A DNA stretch of 64,000 bases from Patiria pectinifera (lineage: Eukaryota; Echinodermata; Asteroidea; Valvatida; Asterinidae): NCBI GenBank assembly GCA_029964075.1, contig CM057141.1:14260001-14324000 (forward strand), in the 5' to 3' direction. Below, one piece after another: positions 50,625 to 62,059 of this stretch (position 1 is the first letter of the stretch; every line of letters begins with the position of its first letter). A program made the translations under genes and the position numbers. Under the pieces are notes generated by a model. It was not told where the DNA came from. It searched no databases and saw nothing but the letters and a program-made list of their open reading frames with translations.

Positions 50625-51790
50625 CTATTAAGACAAATTGTTTTTAACAAGAATTCAAAGGAAGCAGAATGGCCTAGCGGTTAGATTCTTATTCACGAAT
50701 CGCAGAGCGCGGGTTCGAATCCCGTCGGTGTATTTTTGCTTTTCAACGCACGCATTCAGTCACTATAAGAGGTTTTATTTCCCGTCGTAAAATACCAACT
50801 GTACCTTAGGTTAATCGGTAAGCACGTACTGCGGCTGGTACTGTCCGTGAGTTCCAGATTGGCGCCTTCGTACAGGTTCAGGGCATGTGGGCTTGGGGCT
50901 TAGGGTGCCGCCCTGTTCCTCCCTTAGCTCTTTGCTTTTATATGACGCCTGGCCCCCGGGGTTATATGGATGGACAGGGAAGGAGGTGTGTATTGGCCGG
51001 GAACGCCGATATCCCAGAAGAGTCCTAAGGGATTTGCTGGGGCATTGTTGCTCAGACCGATCCCTGAATGCTTGGCTAGCACATAACTTTTTGAATTTTT
51101 TTTAAATACAACATTTGCAAACATCGAAAAATAAAACTACCAAGTTTTTACGAAATAAGTTACTAGGATGCAAAAGACAGTCTAAAGCATCCTGTAAAAT
51201 TATGGCACCTGGTGTGAAGTCCAAGAAAATGTACGTTGGTCGGCGTACCACCGTTGGAAAAACCTTTCAACTACTCCTCTAAATTTACCATTTTTTTCAG
51301 TCCAAATTGGTTTTGTTATTGGTTACATGTTCATTAACGGGTGCAGGCCAGCTAGACTGGTTCCCTTATCTTACAATTTTCCGGCATCTATAAATAAAGT
51401 GGAGCCAGGGAACCAGCTACTTGAGCATTTTTGTTTTTCTTGGTTTTTCCAGCATTTTTGAAAACAAAACTTCAAACATGTCAGTGTAACAATATTTGAT
51501 CTATTATACTAACCTCTCAAATCTGAAAATTACAGCCAAAGCCAACGATGTACATTCCCTTTAAACTTTGGTTTAGTTTGATATTTACATCTGCTCGGCA
51601 GGTCTACGGTAATATTAAAATTCGAAACAAAGGTCAATGTCTTAAATCAATGAATATCTAATAATTGAATGTAATCAAAATTAATTTTCGTTCGATCAAT
51701 ATGTCTACCATTATTAATGGCGTAATTTTCAATTGACTTAAGAAACGCCATATTATACGGGGGGGGGATAAAGGTGTAATGTATATTATA
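50625..51790 (+). mobile_element. tRNA-headed dispersed element, copy 1 (interrupted)
   Basis: Begins in sequence shared with copies at 55385-56740 and, inverted, at 62060-63530. A pol III-type head carries an A-box-like TGGCCTAGCGG (50670-50680) and a perfect B box GGTTCGAATCC (50712-50722). About 90 bp on comes a second, weaker tRNA-like stretch (TTAGGTTAATCGGTAAGC). The body contains CTCCCTTAGCTCTTTGC and GCTAGCACATAACTTTTTG. A TTAA-type MITE (51106-51560) splits it, and homology resumes with ACTTTGGTTTAGTTTGATAT. The acceptor arms do not pair, so this is not a functional tRNA gene. A composite SINE-like element is likeliest; its exact ends are undefined. Confidence 0.7.
51106..51564 (+). 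mobile_element. TTAA-type MITE, copy 2, nested in the tRNA-headed element
   Basis: Collinear with the intron-6 copy at 45345-45880 over almost its whole length (shared GCACCTGGTGTGAAGTC and TTCAAACATGTCAGTGTAAC regions). The right end is intact (TACATTCCCT then TTAA); the left terminal AGGGAA is eroded. Nesting shows the MITE inserted after the host element did. About 15 bp of host sequence were lost at the junction. Confidence 0.75.
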
Positions 51791-52949
51791 ACTCGCACCA
51801 TACTTTCAATGGGGGCGATGTTCAAATCTGACGATTATTAACACTACAGATATCCCCTAGCCTAAACGAGCTGCCTCTGCCCGTATTTTGTGCACAGTCG
51901 GACGATAAACAAGTATAATTTTCTTGGGTATCGGAGGGGGGGGGGGGGGGTTGGTTTGTAAAGACTGCCCTTTTCTATTCTAATGTCCTTTTTTCACCAG
52001 CGCTTACCCCCTCCCCAATATTTTGCAAAGATTGCCCCTTTTTTAACAAGTGCCCCTTTTTTTCTGGACAAGTGCCCTTTTTTAAAAGCAGGTGGTGGCC
52101 TTTTTGGTGCCATCGGCCGTTTCGGGTGCCTTTTTTTGTTAATTTCGTTAATTCCGTGAGTGTGCATAATCGTCGGTTTTGAACAGCGCCCCCATCGACA
52201 GATGGTACAGTCCCTCCCCCACTATTTGATTTTACGGAGGTCCGGAGAAAACAAACTTGTCTTCATTTCAGGACGGATGTGCAAGTGCCCTTTTCAAAAA
52301 ATGTTCAACCCCCCCCCCCCCCGATACAAATGACCGTGCTACGCCACTGTAGTGTGAATTAGATAGTATATGCCGGTGTGACAGGTAATTCTGTCCCCCC
52401 TGGTAAATGTGTCCCCCCGGACACATTTACCGGCTCGTTTCAGTCCAAATTGGTTTTGTTATTGGTTACATGTTCATTAACGGGTGCAGGCCAGCTAGAC
52501 TGGTTCCCTTATCTTACAATTTTCCGGCATCTATAAATAAAGTGGAGCCAGGGAACCAGCTACTTGAGCATTTTTGTTTTTCTTGGTTTTTCCAGCATTT
52601 TTGAAAACAAAACTTCAAACATGTCAGTGTAACAATATTTGATCTATTATACTAACCTCTCAAATCTGAAAATTACATAATCGTCGGTTTTGAACAGCGC
52701 CCCCATCGACAGATGGTACAGTCCCTCCCCCACTATTTGATTTTACGGAGGTCCGGAGAAAACAAACTTGTCTTCATTTCAGGACGGATGTGCAAGTGCC
52801 CTTTTCAAAAAATGTTTGCCCCCCCCCCCCCCCCCCGATACAAATGACCGTGCTACGCCACTGTAGTGTGAATTAGATATATGCCGGTGTGACAGGTAAT
52901 TCTGTCCCCCCTGGTAAATGTGTCCCCCCGGACACATTTACCGGCTCGT
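51295..52949 (+). repeat. 1.14-kb tandem duplication with internal deletion in the second copy
   Basis: Segment A (51295-51534) recurs at 52438-52677 without indels, offset 1143. Segment C (52165-52438) recurs at 52676-52949, offset 511. The A-C junction in the second copy is seamless with 2-bp CA microhomology. The simplest history is tandem duplication of 51295-52438, followed by loss of the 630-bp middle (51535-52164) from the right copy. The two C blocks differ mainly by a 3-bp indel and poly-C length. A is the 3' half of the TTAA-type MITE. Confidence 0.9.
51930..52340. mobile_element. G/C-tract-bounded element remnant ending in CGCCACTG
   Basis: Starts near a run of about 14 G and ends with about 15 C, then GATACAAATGACC and TGCTACGCCACTG. 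The reverse complement, CAGTGGCGTAGCA followed by a G tract, resembles termini common in hAT-like non-autonomous DNA elements. Internal sequence repeats AAGTGCCC and CTTTTTT motifs. The matching opposite terminus is not clear, so this is a tentative remnant. The right half is duplicated at 52676-52870. Confidence 0.35.
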
Positions 52950-53064
52950 GACCCGGTAAATGTGTCCGGGGGGACACTTTTACCTAGGTAAATTTGTCCC
53001 CCTCCAGGTAAAAATGTCCCCCTGCCCAACGGTGCCAGTGTCCCCCTGGTAAATGTGTCCCCAT
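52402..53064. repeat. GGTAAATGTGTCC hairpin repeats
   Basis: Hairpins with a 13-bp stem GGTAAATGTGTCC lie at 52402-52431 and 52913-52942 (perfect, loop CCCC) and at 52955-52984 (one mismatch, loop GGGG). After them come degenerate GGTAAA-n-TGTCCCCC half-sites to about 53064. The first sits at the edge of the duplicated C block. This is non-coding. It may be a palindromic mobile unit or the terminal repeats of an unidentified element. Confidence 0.8.
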
Positions 53065-53595
53065 GCAGCGGCGCAACATCAGATCGTGTCAAAAAAGTCT
53101 TTCTTAATATGATTCTAAATAACAATGTTGTTTACAAATGGAATTAAACACAAATTTCTATGAGGACTCAAAGGAGACAACGTACGGAAATAATTTCGGC
53201 CCATGTCAAGCAATCAATTAATTAATTTCAACTTTCGAATTATAAGCGGGACACTCCTTATTCGTTAATTCTGAATACGGGTAGTGCGCGCAAGTTTCAG
53301 AAGTGAAGCCCGCCATTTCAAACCAGCTTTTAAAACTGTGTAACTTGACCGGCAAAAGCAAACAAGCAAATTAATTTGTCACAGGATGTTAACGTCCTTT
53401 AATTTTCGTTCTGAACAGATTATCAGAATTTTGAAAAAAAAAAACCAGGTAGGCCCTACATACCACGTTAAAAAAAAAAGTCATACTTAATGTGTGCGTG
53501 ACGATGGAGTATTTCAAATGATCTCTCAAAAATAGTTGCTGCCTCGCTGAATATTTTTGTTTTTCCTTTTACCGATATTCCTAGCGCCAATCTTA
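53065..53595. other. unique AT-rich intergenic DNA
   Basis: No exon, tandem repeat or paired terminus could be supported here. Short poly-A runs occur at about 53433 and 53470. Confidence 0.5.
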
Positions 53596-53602
53596 CCCAC
53601 CT

Positions 53603-53765
53603 CGGAGCAGTGGCATAGCGGGGGAGGGGGAGGGGGTTTTGCAGAGTGGCAAATTGCAACCGGCTAATGGCGCGGATCCAGGGGTGGGCCGCGGGGGCAC
53701 GTGCCCCCCGTCAAATTAAGTCCACAAAAAAATAAAATAGATAAAACAGGGGGGGGGGGGGAAGA
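53603..53765. mobile_element. possible hAT-like terminal fragments with G tracts
   Basis: CAGTGGCATAGCGGGGGAGG at about 53608 and GGCGCGGATCCAGGGGTGGG at about 53668 resemble the G-rich left ends of hAT-like non-autonomous elements. A run of about 12 G closes the segment near 53750. No partner termini or target duplications were found, so this is a weak call. Confidence 0.3.
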
Positions 53766-54039
53766 TGCATGGGGGAGGTGAGAGAAATGGAGGGAAGGAG
53801 GGGGCAACCTTCTAACAACAATACCGTTGCCGATATGAAACATCAGCGGCCTGCCGGCAAACATTGTGTACTGGCCGTATGACACATAACAGGGAACTCG
53901 AGAAGCTTCGAATAAACGCGATCCCAGCCACCGTACGTACTCCATACGTAACTTAACCCTGCATAGTACAGTATATCGGTTTATGAAATGCGATTCATAT
54001 GAGCGTACGTACCGGTATGGCGTGTCAAACGTTGCAATA

Positions 54040-54485
54040 TTCAATATTTTGCAATATATATGTTGGATGTTCATTATGTGTTTGTTATTTTTTACATTTA
54101 TGTGCGATGTTCAATATAAGTGTGCGATGTTTTTCATTATTTGCGCGATGTTTAATATATTTGTGCGATGTTTTACAATATATGTGCGATGTTCAATATA
54201 TGTGTGCGATGTTTTACATTTATATGCGATTTTCAATTTATATGTGCGATGTTTTTGACGACATAATGTGCGATGTTTTCAATATTATGTTCGATTTTTT
54301 TGCATTAAATGTGCGATGTTTTTCGATACAATTGTGTGTGTTGTTTTACAATATATTTGCGATATTTTCAAATATGTGAGCAATGTTTTACACATATGTT
54401 TGACATTTCGAGCTATTTGTATTCGATGTTTCATCGGTATGTTTGCAATATGCATTTGATGTTTCCCTTTTCATTCGATGTTTCG
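54040..54485. repeat. TGTGCGATGTTTT minisatellite
   Basis: Degenerate tandem array of TGTGCGATGTTTTACA and TGTGCGATGTTCAATATA units spaced roughly 20-30 bp apart, decaying toward the right (CGATGTTTC). Long Cys/Phe-rich open frames here follow from the repeat and have no recognisable homology. Confidence 0.85.
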
Positions 54486-54780
54486 TTAAGAGTCAAAGTC
54501 TGGTTACTAGACCGCGAAAGTTTGACTATTTTGCCTAAAGTCGGTGTATGAGACGTCAGGGGATCGCGTGAAGTAATTAGAGCCAGACCTAAACGGTAAA
54601 AAACGGAATTGTGGGTAATTCTTTAAGCATACGCAATGCGTTCATCATTGTTTGGGCAGTACCCCCAGCTGTGCCTGTACTACCCATAGTGTTGTGTGCA
54701 TCATCTATGCATTGAGGAGTGCATGACACATGGTCTGAGCTCCAAGGCCGATGTGCACCTGTCCCAGTTACCTGATAATT
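54486..54780. other. short unique segment before the palindrome
   Basis: About 300 bp between two minisatellites. A 66-codon minus-strand frame (54589-54789) has unremarkable composition and no family I recognise. I see no splice context or second exon, so it is not called as a gene. Confidence 0.45.
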
Positions 54781-55384
54781 TGTTAGCATAAGCTGATGTA
54801 AAATTGGGCAAAATTAGATGTTTATGAAAAAAAATCAAATTGTAAGGGGTTAACCTTGCATTTTTTAGCAAAATCGGAAAAAATCAGATCTTTCTGGAAA
54901 ATTGCAGATTGTATGGGGTTAGATATTTATGAAACATTTCAAATTGTAAGGGGTGAACATTGCATATGTTAGCGAAATTGGGCAAAATCAGATGTTTCCG
55001 GAAAATTTCAGATGTAAGGGATTAACCTTGCTTTTTTAGTGAAATTTTGCAAGGTTAGATGTTGCGAAAAATTTCAAATTGGAAGGGGTTAACCTCGCAT
55101 TTTTTTAAAGCGAAAATGGGGAAAAAAAATCAAATGTTTCTGGAAAATTGCAGATTGTTAGGGCTTAACCTTGTATTTCAAGCAAAATTGGGCAAAAAGA
55201 AATGTTTATGAAAAATTTTAAATTGAAAGAGGTGTACCTTGTATATTTAGTGAAATTTGGCAAAATCAGATTTGTATGAAAAATCTAAAATGGTAAGGGG
55301 TTAACCTTGCTTTGTTAGCAAAATTTGGAGCATATTTTACTAAAATTGGGCAAAATCAGATGCTTCTAAAAAATCCAGATGTAA
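54781..55384 (+). repeat. minisatellite, left arm outer block
   Basis: Roughly nine forward units (GGGGTTAACCTTGC phase) between unique DNA and the left cassette. The last units match, inverted, the sequence beyond 63530. Confidence 0.85.
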
Positions 55385-56740
55385 AGTTTCCGCAAAAACA
55401 GCTGTTGAAAAAGAGCCCAATGTTGAACTTTACTGAGTCTAAGGTCTATCGAGGGGACGATCCTTCTTTCAACTCCCGGGGATTCGCTGACAGTCTCTAT
55501 TTTCCTTTTTAAGAAAGTCGAAATAGCTGAAGAGGGAGGTGAGAATCTATATGTGCCCAGATACAAAGAGTAGAAATCTACGCGTCTGCCTTTTGAAAAT
55601 ACACAATTGCGGTGTTCATTGTTGCGTAATGATCCGCCTACCACACGACTGTTTTGCACAGTAGGCTGTGTTATGCAGCTTCTTAACAAACCAAACACAC
55701 TGGGCTCATTATATCGACTTGTTTTTACCCATTAAGGTAAAGCAAATGGACCCAGTAATCTTCCTGGCGCGTTTGCTCACCTATAAAGACAACTTTTCTC
55801 AGTTTAAGGAAAATTCTAAGGTAACGAAATGGCCGAGTGGTTACGATTCGTCGTCCACGATTAGCGGGGTCCCGGGTTCGAATCCCGCTGGTGTCTTTTT
55901 GGTTTTTAACGTATGAGTTCAATCATTTACTATAAGGGATTTAATTTCCCGTCGTAAAGTACCAACAGTACCTTAGCTTAATCGGTAAGCACTGCTGCTG
56001 GTACTGTCCGCGAGTTCCAGGTTGGCGCCTTCGTACAGGTTCAGGGCATGTGGTCCACTCGGAGGATCAGGGCTTAGGGGCCGCCCTGTTCCTCCCTTAG
56101 CTCTTTGCTTTTACATGGTGCCTGGCCCTCCGGGGTTATATGGATGGATAGGGAAGGAAGTGTGTATTGGTCGGGGACGCCGAGACCCCGGAAGAGAACT
56201 AAGGGATCGGCTGGGGCATTGTTATGGCTCAGACCGATCCCTGAAAGCTTGACTAGCACATAACTTTTTGATTTTTTTTACCCTCTATCTTTTATACTTT
56301 GGTTTAGTTTGATATCTACAGCTGCTCGGCAGGTCTACGGGTAGTATCAAAATTGAAACAAAGGTGTATGTCATAAATCAAGATGTACATTGTAATATAA
56401 ATATTATTTATACATCTTTCAAATAACGTGTCTTTAATTGTGAGCATTCCAAACAATAAAGTAATTCGCAATAGTAATAGAATGGTATAGGCCTATGATA
56501 GCACGATCATTGCGTCTCTATTAAATTTAAAAAATATAATTTAGGCCCCTATGTGTGAAATATTCTTTGATTGACTATGATCTTCCATACGAATGAGTTA
56601 ATTCGCAAAATATAGCAACAACAAAAGAGAAAGGAAAAAGAGAACATTCCTTTACCCTAAAAAGTGGAAATATAATTTGTTTTAAAAAAGTCAAATGGGA
56701 CACTTCATGTATTGATTTAACAGTTTGCAAGGAGTTAGCC
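55385..56740 (+). mobile_element. left-arm cassette with tRNA-headed element, copy 2
   Basis: Non-minisatellite island with inverted counterpart at 62060-63530. It contains an A-box-like TGGCCGAGTGG (55830-55840) and B box GGTTCGAATCC (55875-55885), a Ser-tRNA-like head, then a degenerate second tRNA-like stretch at about 55973-56045 (TTAGCTTAATCGGTAAGC) and the shared body to GCTTGACTAGCACATAAC. Relative to the right-arm copy it lacks about 145 bp between GTATGTCATAAATCA and AGATGTACATTG near 56384; that segment is also recognisable in copy 1 at about 51650-51770, so the left arm has the deletion. About 60-80-codon frames here are not genes. Confidence 0.75.
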
Positions 56741-59690
56741 TTACATATTTAGCAAAATTGGGAAAAATCAGATGTTTCTGGAAAATATCAGATTGTATGG
56801 GGTTATATGTTTATGAAACATTTCAAATTGTAAGGGGTTGAACCTTGCATATTTTAGCGAAATTGGGCAAAATCAGATCTTTCTGGAAAATTTCAGATTG
56901 TAAGGGTTTAACCTTGCTTTTTTAGTGAAATTTGGCAAAATAAGATGTGGATGAAAAAATTCAAATTGTAAGGGGTTAACCTTGCTTTTTAAGTACAATT
57001 GGAAAAATTTAAATGTTTCTGAAAACTTTCAAATTGTCAGGGGTTAACCTTGCATTTTTTAGCGAAATAGGGCAAATCAGGTGTTTATGGAAAATTTCAG
57101 ATTTTAAGGGGTTAACTTGCATTTTAAGCAAAATTGGGCAAAGTCAGATTTGTATGAAAAATCAAATTTGAAGGGGTTAACCTTGCCAAATTAGGGCAAA
57201 ATCAGATGTTCCTGGAAAATTGCAGATTGAAAGGGGTTAACTTTGCTTTTTTAGTGAAATTTGGCAAAGTTGAATGTTTATCAAAAATTTCAAATTGTAA
57301 GGGGTTAACCCTGCATTTTGTAAACGGAATATGGGAAAAATCAGATGTTTTCGGAAAATTGCAGAATTGTATTGGGTTAACTTGGCATTTTTAGCAAAAC
57401 TGGGCAATATCAGATTTTTATGAAAAATCTCGAATTGTAAGGGGTGAACCTTGCATTTTTAGCAAAATTGGGCAAAATGAGATGTTTCTGAAAAATTTCA
57501 AATTGTAAGGGGTTAACCTTGCATTTTTTAGCAAAATAGAGAAAAATCAGGTGTTTATGAAAAAAAATTCAGATTGTAAAGGGCAAAATCAGAAGTTTCT
57601 AGAAAATTGCAGATTGAAAGGCCAGGGGTTAACCTAGCATTTTTAGCAAAATTTGGCAAAATGAGATTTTTATGAAAAATGTCAAATTGTAAGGGGTTAA
57701 CCTTTGCCAAATTAGGGCAAAATCAGGTGTTTATGAAAAATGTGCAGATTGAAAGGGGTTAACCTTGCATTTTTAGCAAAATTGGGCTGAATCAGATTTG
57801 TATGAAAAATTGTAAGGGGTTAACCTTTGCCAAATTAGGGCAAAATCAGAAGTTTCTAGAAAATTGCAGATTGAAAGGGGTTAATCTTGCATTTTTTGCA
57901 AAATTGGGCAAAATCAGATGTTTCTGAAAAAAATCCGATGTAAAGAATTAACCTTACTTTTTTTTAGTGAAATTTGGCAAAATTAGATGTTTATGAAAAA
58001 TTTCAAATTGTAAGTGGTTCACCTTGCATTTTTAGCAAAATTGGGAAAAATTTTTATGTCTATGAAAAATTTCAAATTGTAAGGGATTAACCATTGATTT
58101 TTTAGCAAAATAGGGCAAAATCAGGTGTTCATGGACAATTTCAGATTGTAAGGGGTTAACTTCGCATTTTTTAAGCAAAATAGGGCAAAATCACAGGTTT
58201 CTGGAAAAGTTCAGATTGTAAGGGGTTAACCTTGCATTTTTAGCAAAATTGGACCAAATCAAATTTAAATAAAAAATAAAAAATTGTAATGGATTAACCT
58301 TGCCAAATTGGGCAAAATCAGATGTTTCTGAAAAAATCCGATGTAAGGAATTAACCTTGCCAAATTAGGGCAAAATCAGAAGTTTCTAGAACATTGCAGA
58401 TTGAAAGGGGTTAACCTTGCTTTTTTTTTTAGTGAAAATTGGCAAAGTTAGATGTTGATGAAAAAATTCAATTTTTTTTTTATTTTTTTTCTTCTGGAAA
58501 ATTGCAGATTGTAAGGGGTGAACCTTGTATATTTAGCAGAATTTGTCAAATTCAGATTTGTATGAAAAATCTACAATTGTAGGGATTTACCTTTCTTTTG
58601 TAGCAAAATTGGGTGCATATTTTACTAAAATTGGGCAAAATCAGATGTTTCTGAAAAATTCCAGATGTAACGGATTAACCTTGCTTTTTTTGTAAAATTG
58701 GGCAAAATTAGATGTTTCTGGAAAATTGCAGATTGTATGGGGTTAGATGTTTATGAAATATTTCATATTGTAAGGGGTGAACATTGCATATTTTAGCGAA
58801 ATTTGGCAAATCAGATGTTTCTGAAAAATTTCAGATGTAAGGAATTTACCTTGCTTTTTTTAAGCGAAAATGGGGGGAAAATTGGGAAATTGTTGAATGT
58901 TGATGACAAATTTCAAATTGTAAGGGATTAACCATTGATTTTTCAGCAAAATAGGGCAAAATCAGGTGTTTATGGAAAAATTCAGATTGTAAGGGGTTAA
59001 CTTTGCATTTTTTTTAGCAAAATAGGGCAAAATCACAGGCTTCTGGGAAAGTTCAGATTGTAAGGGGTTAACCTTGCATTTTTAGCAAAATTGGACCAAA
59101 TCAAATTTAAATAAAAAATTAAAAATTGTAATGGATTAACCTTGCCAAACTAGGGCAAAATCAGATGTTTCTCAAAATTGCAGATTGTAAGGGCTTAACC
59201 TCACATTTTTAGCAAAATTGGGCAAAAAAAATGTTTATGAAATGTTTATTTTTTAGTGAAATTTGGCAAAGTTGGATGTTCATGAAAAATTCAAATTGTA
59301 AGGGGTTAACCCTGCATTTTTTTAAGCGAAATTGGGAAAAATCAGATGTTTCTGGAAAATTGCAGAATTGAATGGGGCTAACTTGGCATTTTTAGCAAAA
59401 TTGGGCAAAATGAGATGTTTCTGAAAAATTTCAGATGTAAGGGGTTAACCTTGCTTTTCAAATTGTTAGGGGTTAACCTTGCATTTTTTAGCAAAATAGG
59501 GCAAAATCAGGTGTTTATTAAAAAATTCAGATTGTAATGGGTTAACGATGCATTTTTAGCAAAATTGGGCTAAATCAGATTTGTATGAAAAATCAAAAAT
59601 TGTAAGGGGTTAACCTTTGCCAAATTAGGGCAAAATCAGAAGTTTCTAGAAAATTGCAGATTGAAAGGGGTTAACCTTGCATTTGGCTAA
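56741..59690 (+). repeat. minisatellite, left arm inner block
   Basis: About 40 forward units. Some stretches repeat as longer blocks: the run around 58100-58330 reappears at 58920-59150 with the same diagnostic AAATCACAGG, GGACCAAATCAAATTTAAAT and GTAATGGATTAACC variants. This indicates higher-order duplication inside the arm. Confidence 0.9.
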
Positions 59691-62059
59691 AAATGTGAGG
59701 TTAAGCCCTTACAATCTGCAATTTTTTGGAAACATCTGATTTTGCCCTAGTTCGGCAAGGTTAATCCATTGCAATTTTTGATTTTTCATTTAAATTTGAT
59801 TTTGCCCAATTTTGCTAACAATGCAAGGTTAATAACCCCTTACAATCTGAACTTTTCCAGAAACCTGTGATTTTGCCCTATTTTGCTAAAAAAAATGCAA
59901 GCTTAACCCCTTACAATTTGAATTTTTCCCAATCTTATTCAAAAAACAAGGTTAATCCCTTACATAAACATGTAACCCCATACATTCTGCAATTTTCCAG
60001 AAATATCTGATTTTTCCCGATTTTGCTAAAAATGCAAGGTTAACGCCTTACAATTTTTTCATAAACATCTAATTTTGCCCAATTTTACAAAAAAAGCAAG
60101 GTTAATCCGTTACATCTGGAATTTTTCAGAAACATCTGATTTTGCCCAATTTTAGTAAAATATGCACCAAATTTTGCTAAATATACAAGGTTCACCCCTT
60201 AGGCCTACAATCTGCAATTTTCCAGAAACATCTGATTGTGCCCTATTTTGCTAAAAAAGAAAATGCAAGGTTAACCCCTTACAATTTGAAATTTTCATAC
60301 ACATCTAATTTTGCCAAATTTTACTAAAAAAGCAAGGTTAGGCCAAAAAAAAAAAAAGTCGGTCTCTGGTCAGCGCGCGCGTCGATTTTAATCATGCGCG
60401 TCGATCCTTTTTTTTTCCAAAATGTTCAGCGGTAGCTCCAACAGCGCCCTCTATTTCCGCACCTCCTCATTTTTTTTTACCAAAGAGCACCAAGGAATGG
60501 GAAATTGCACCAAGGCAAATGATCGAAAGCACCAAGGCAAATTATGGAGGACACCAATGTACATAAGGACACCAAAAAAGCAAAATAGTACCCACCTTGT
60601 CTGTACAATCCAAGCTTGAAGAAGAAGAAAAAAAAAAAGCCGCGTGGCCGCGTCAATTCCGGAACTTTGGTCTGACCAGAGACCGAATATTTTTTTGGGG
60701 GGGGGGGCCTTAATGCCTTAACTATAATTTCTTTTAGAAACATCTGATTTTGCCCAATTTTAGTAAAATATGCACTAAATTTTGTTTAAAAAGCAAGGTT
60801 AACCCCTTACAATTTTTAAATTTTCATGCAAATCTGATTTTGCCCTATTTTGCTAAAGATACAAGGTTAAGCCATTACAATCTGCAACTTTCCAGAAACA
60901 TCTGATGGTGCCCTATTTTCCAAAAAAAAAACAAGGTTAACCCCTTACAGCTTGAATCTTTACATAAACGTCAAATTTTGCCCAATTTGGCTAAAATATG
61001 CAAGGTTCACCCCTTAAAATTTGGAATTTTTCATAAACATTTCTTTTGGCCTAATTTTGCTAAAAATGTGAGGTTAAGCCCTTACAATCTGCAATTTTTG
61101 AGAAACATCTGATGTTGCCCTAGTTCGGCAGGGTTAATCCATTACAATTTTTGATTTTTCATTTAAATTTGATTTTGCCCATTTTTTTCTAAAAATGCAA
61201 GGTAAATAACCCCTTACAATCTGAACTTTTCCAGAAGCCTGTGATTTTGCCCTATTTTGCTCAAAAAAATGCAAAGTTAACCCCTTACAAACTGAAATTT
61301 TCCATAAACACCTGATTTTGCCCTATTTTGCTAAAAAAATCAATGGTTAATCCCTTACAATTTGAAATTTTTTCATCAACATTAAAAATTTTCCCAACTT
61401 TGCTAAAAAAAATGCAATCTTAACCCCTTACTTAGGTTAATTCCTTACATCGGATTTTTTTTCAGAAACATCTGATTTTGCCCAATTTTGCTAAAAATCT
61501 GCAATTTTCTAGAAAATTCTGATTTTGCTCTAATTTGGCAAAGGTTAACCCTTTACAATTTTCGATTTTTCATACAAATCTGATTGAGCCAAATTTTGCT
61601 AAAAATGCAAAGTTAACCCCTTTCAATCCGCAAGTTTTTCATAAACACCTGATTTTGCCCTAATTTGGCAAAGGTTAACCCCTTACAACTCAGTTTTGAT
61701 TTTTCATACAAATCTGATTTAGCCCAATTTTGCTAAAAATGCAAGGTTAACTCCTTACAATCTGAAATTTTTCATAAACATTTAAATTTTTTCCAATTGT
61801 ACTTAAAAAGCAAGGTTAACCCCTTGCAATTTGAAATTTTTCATCCACATCTTATTTTGCAAAATTTCACTAAAAAAGCAAGGTTAACCCCTTACAATCT
61901 GAAATTTTCCAGAAAGATCTGATTTTGCCCAATTTCGCTAAAATATGCAAGGTTCACCCCTTACAATTTGAAATGTTTCATAAACATCTAACCCCATACA
62001 ATCTGCAATTTTCCAGAAACATCTGATTCTTCCCCGATTTTGCTAAAACAATGCAAGGC
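59691..62059 (-). repeat. minisatellite, right arm inner block (inverted)
   Basis: Reverse-complement units (GCAAGGTTAACCCCTTACAA phase). The block 59690-59920 is repeated in the same orientation at about 61050-61300 (AATGTGAGGTTAAGCCCTTA, then CCTAGTTCGGCA). Both are inverted relatives of the left-arm blocks near 58200 and 59100. A DNA transposon interrupts it at 60341-60709. Confidence 0.9.
60341..60709. mobile_element. PIF/Harbinger-like MITE, 369 bp
   Basis: Bounded by perfect 3-bp direct repeats TTA (60338-60340 and 60710-60712). The termini are inverted: GGCC, an A run, then TCGGTCTCTGGTCAG on the left (60359-60373), and CTGACCAGAGACCGA (60672-60686), a T/G run, then GGCC on the right. 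Removing it with one TTA restores a continuous minisatellite unit. TTA/TAA targets are characteristic of PIF/Harbinger transposons, so a non-autonomous member is likely. The interior has tandem GCACCAAGGCAAAT-like motifs and no transposase. A 65-codon frame inside is not a gene. Confidence 0.85.

Noticed and set aside
54589-54789. 66-codon minus-strand frame
   Set aside because: No recognisable family and no exon context. It ends in minisatellite-like sequence; chance ORF is more likely.
55821-55896. Functional tRNA-Ser gene
   Set aside because: A and B boxes are good, but the acceptor-stem halves do not pair and the anticodon arm is poor. The same unit recurs as part of a dispersed repeat.
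60422-60743. 65- and 88-codon frames
   Set aside because: Located inside the 369-bp non-autonomous MITE and its poly-A/poly-G edges; no transposase motif.
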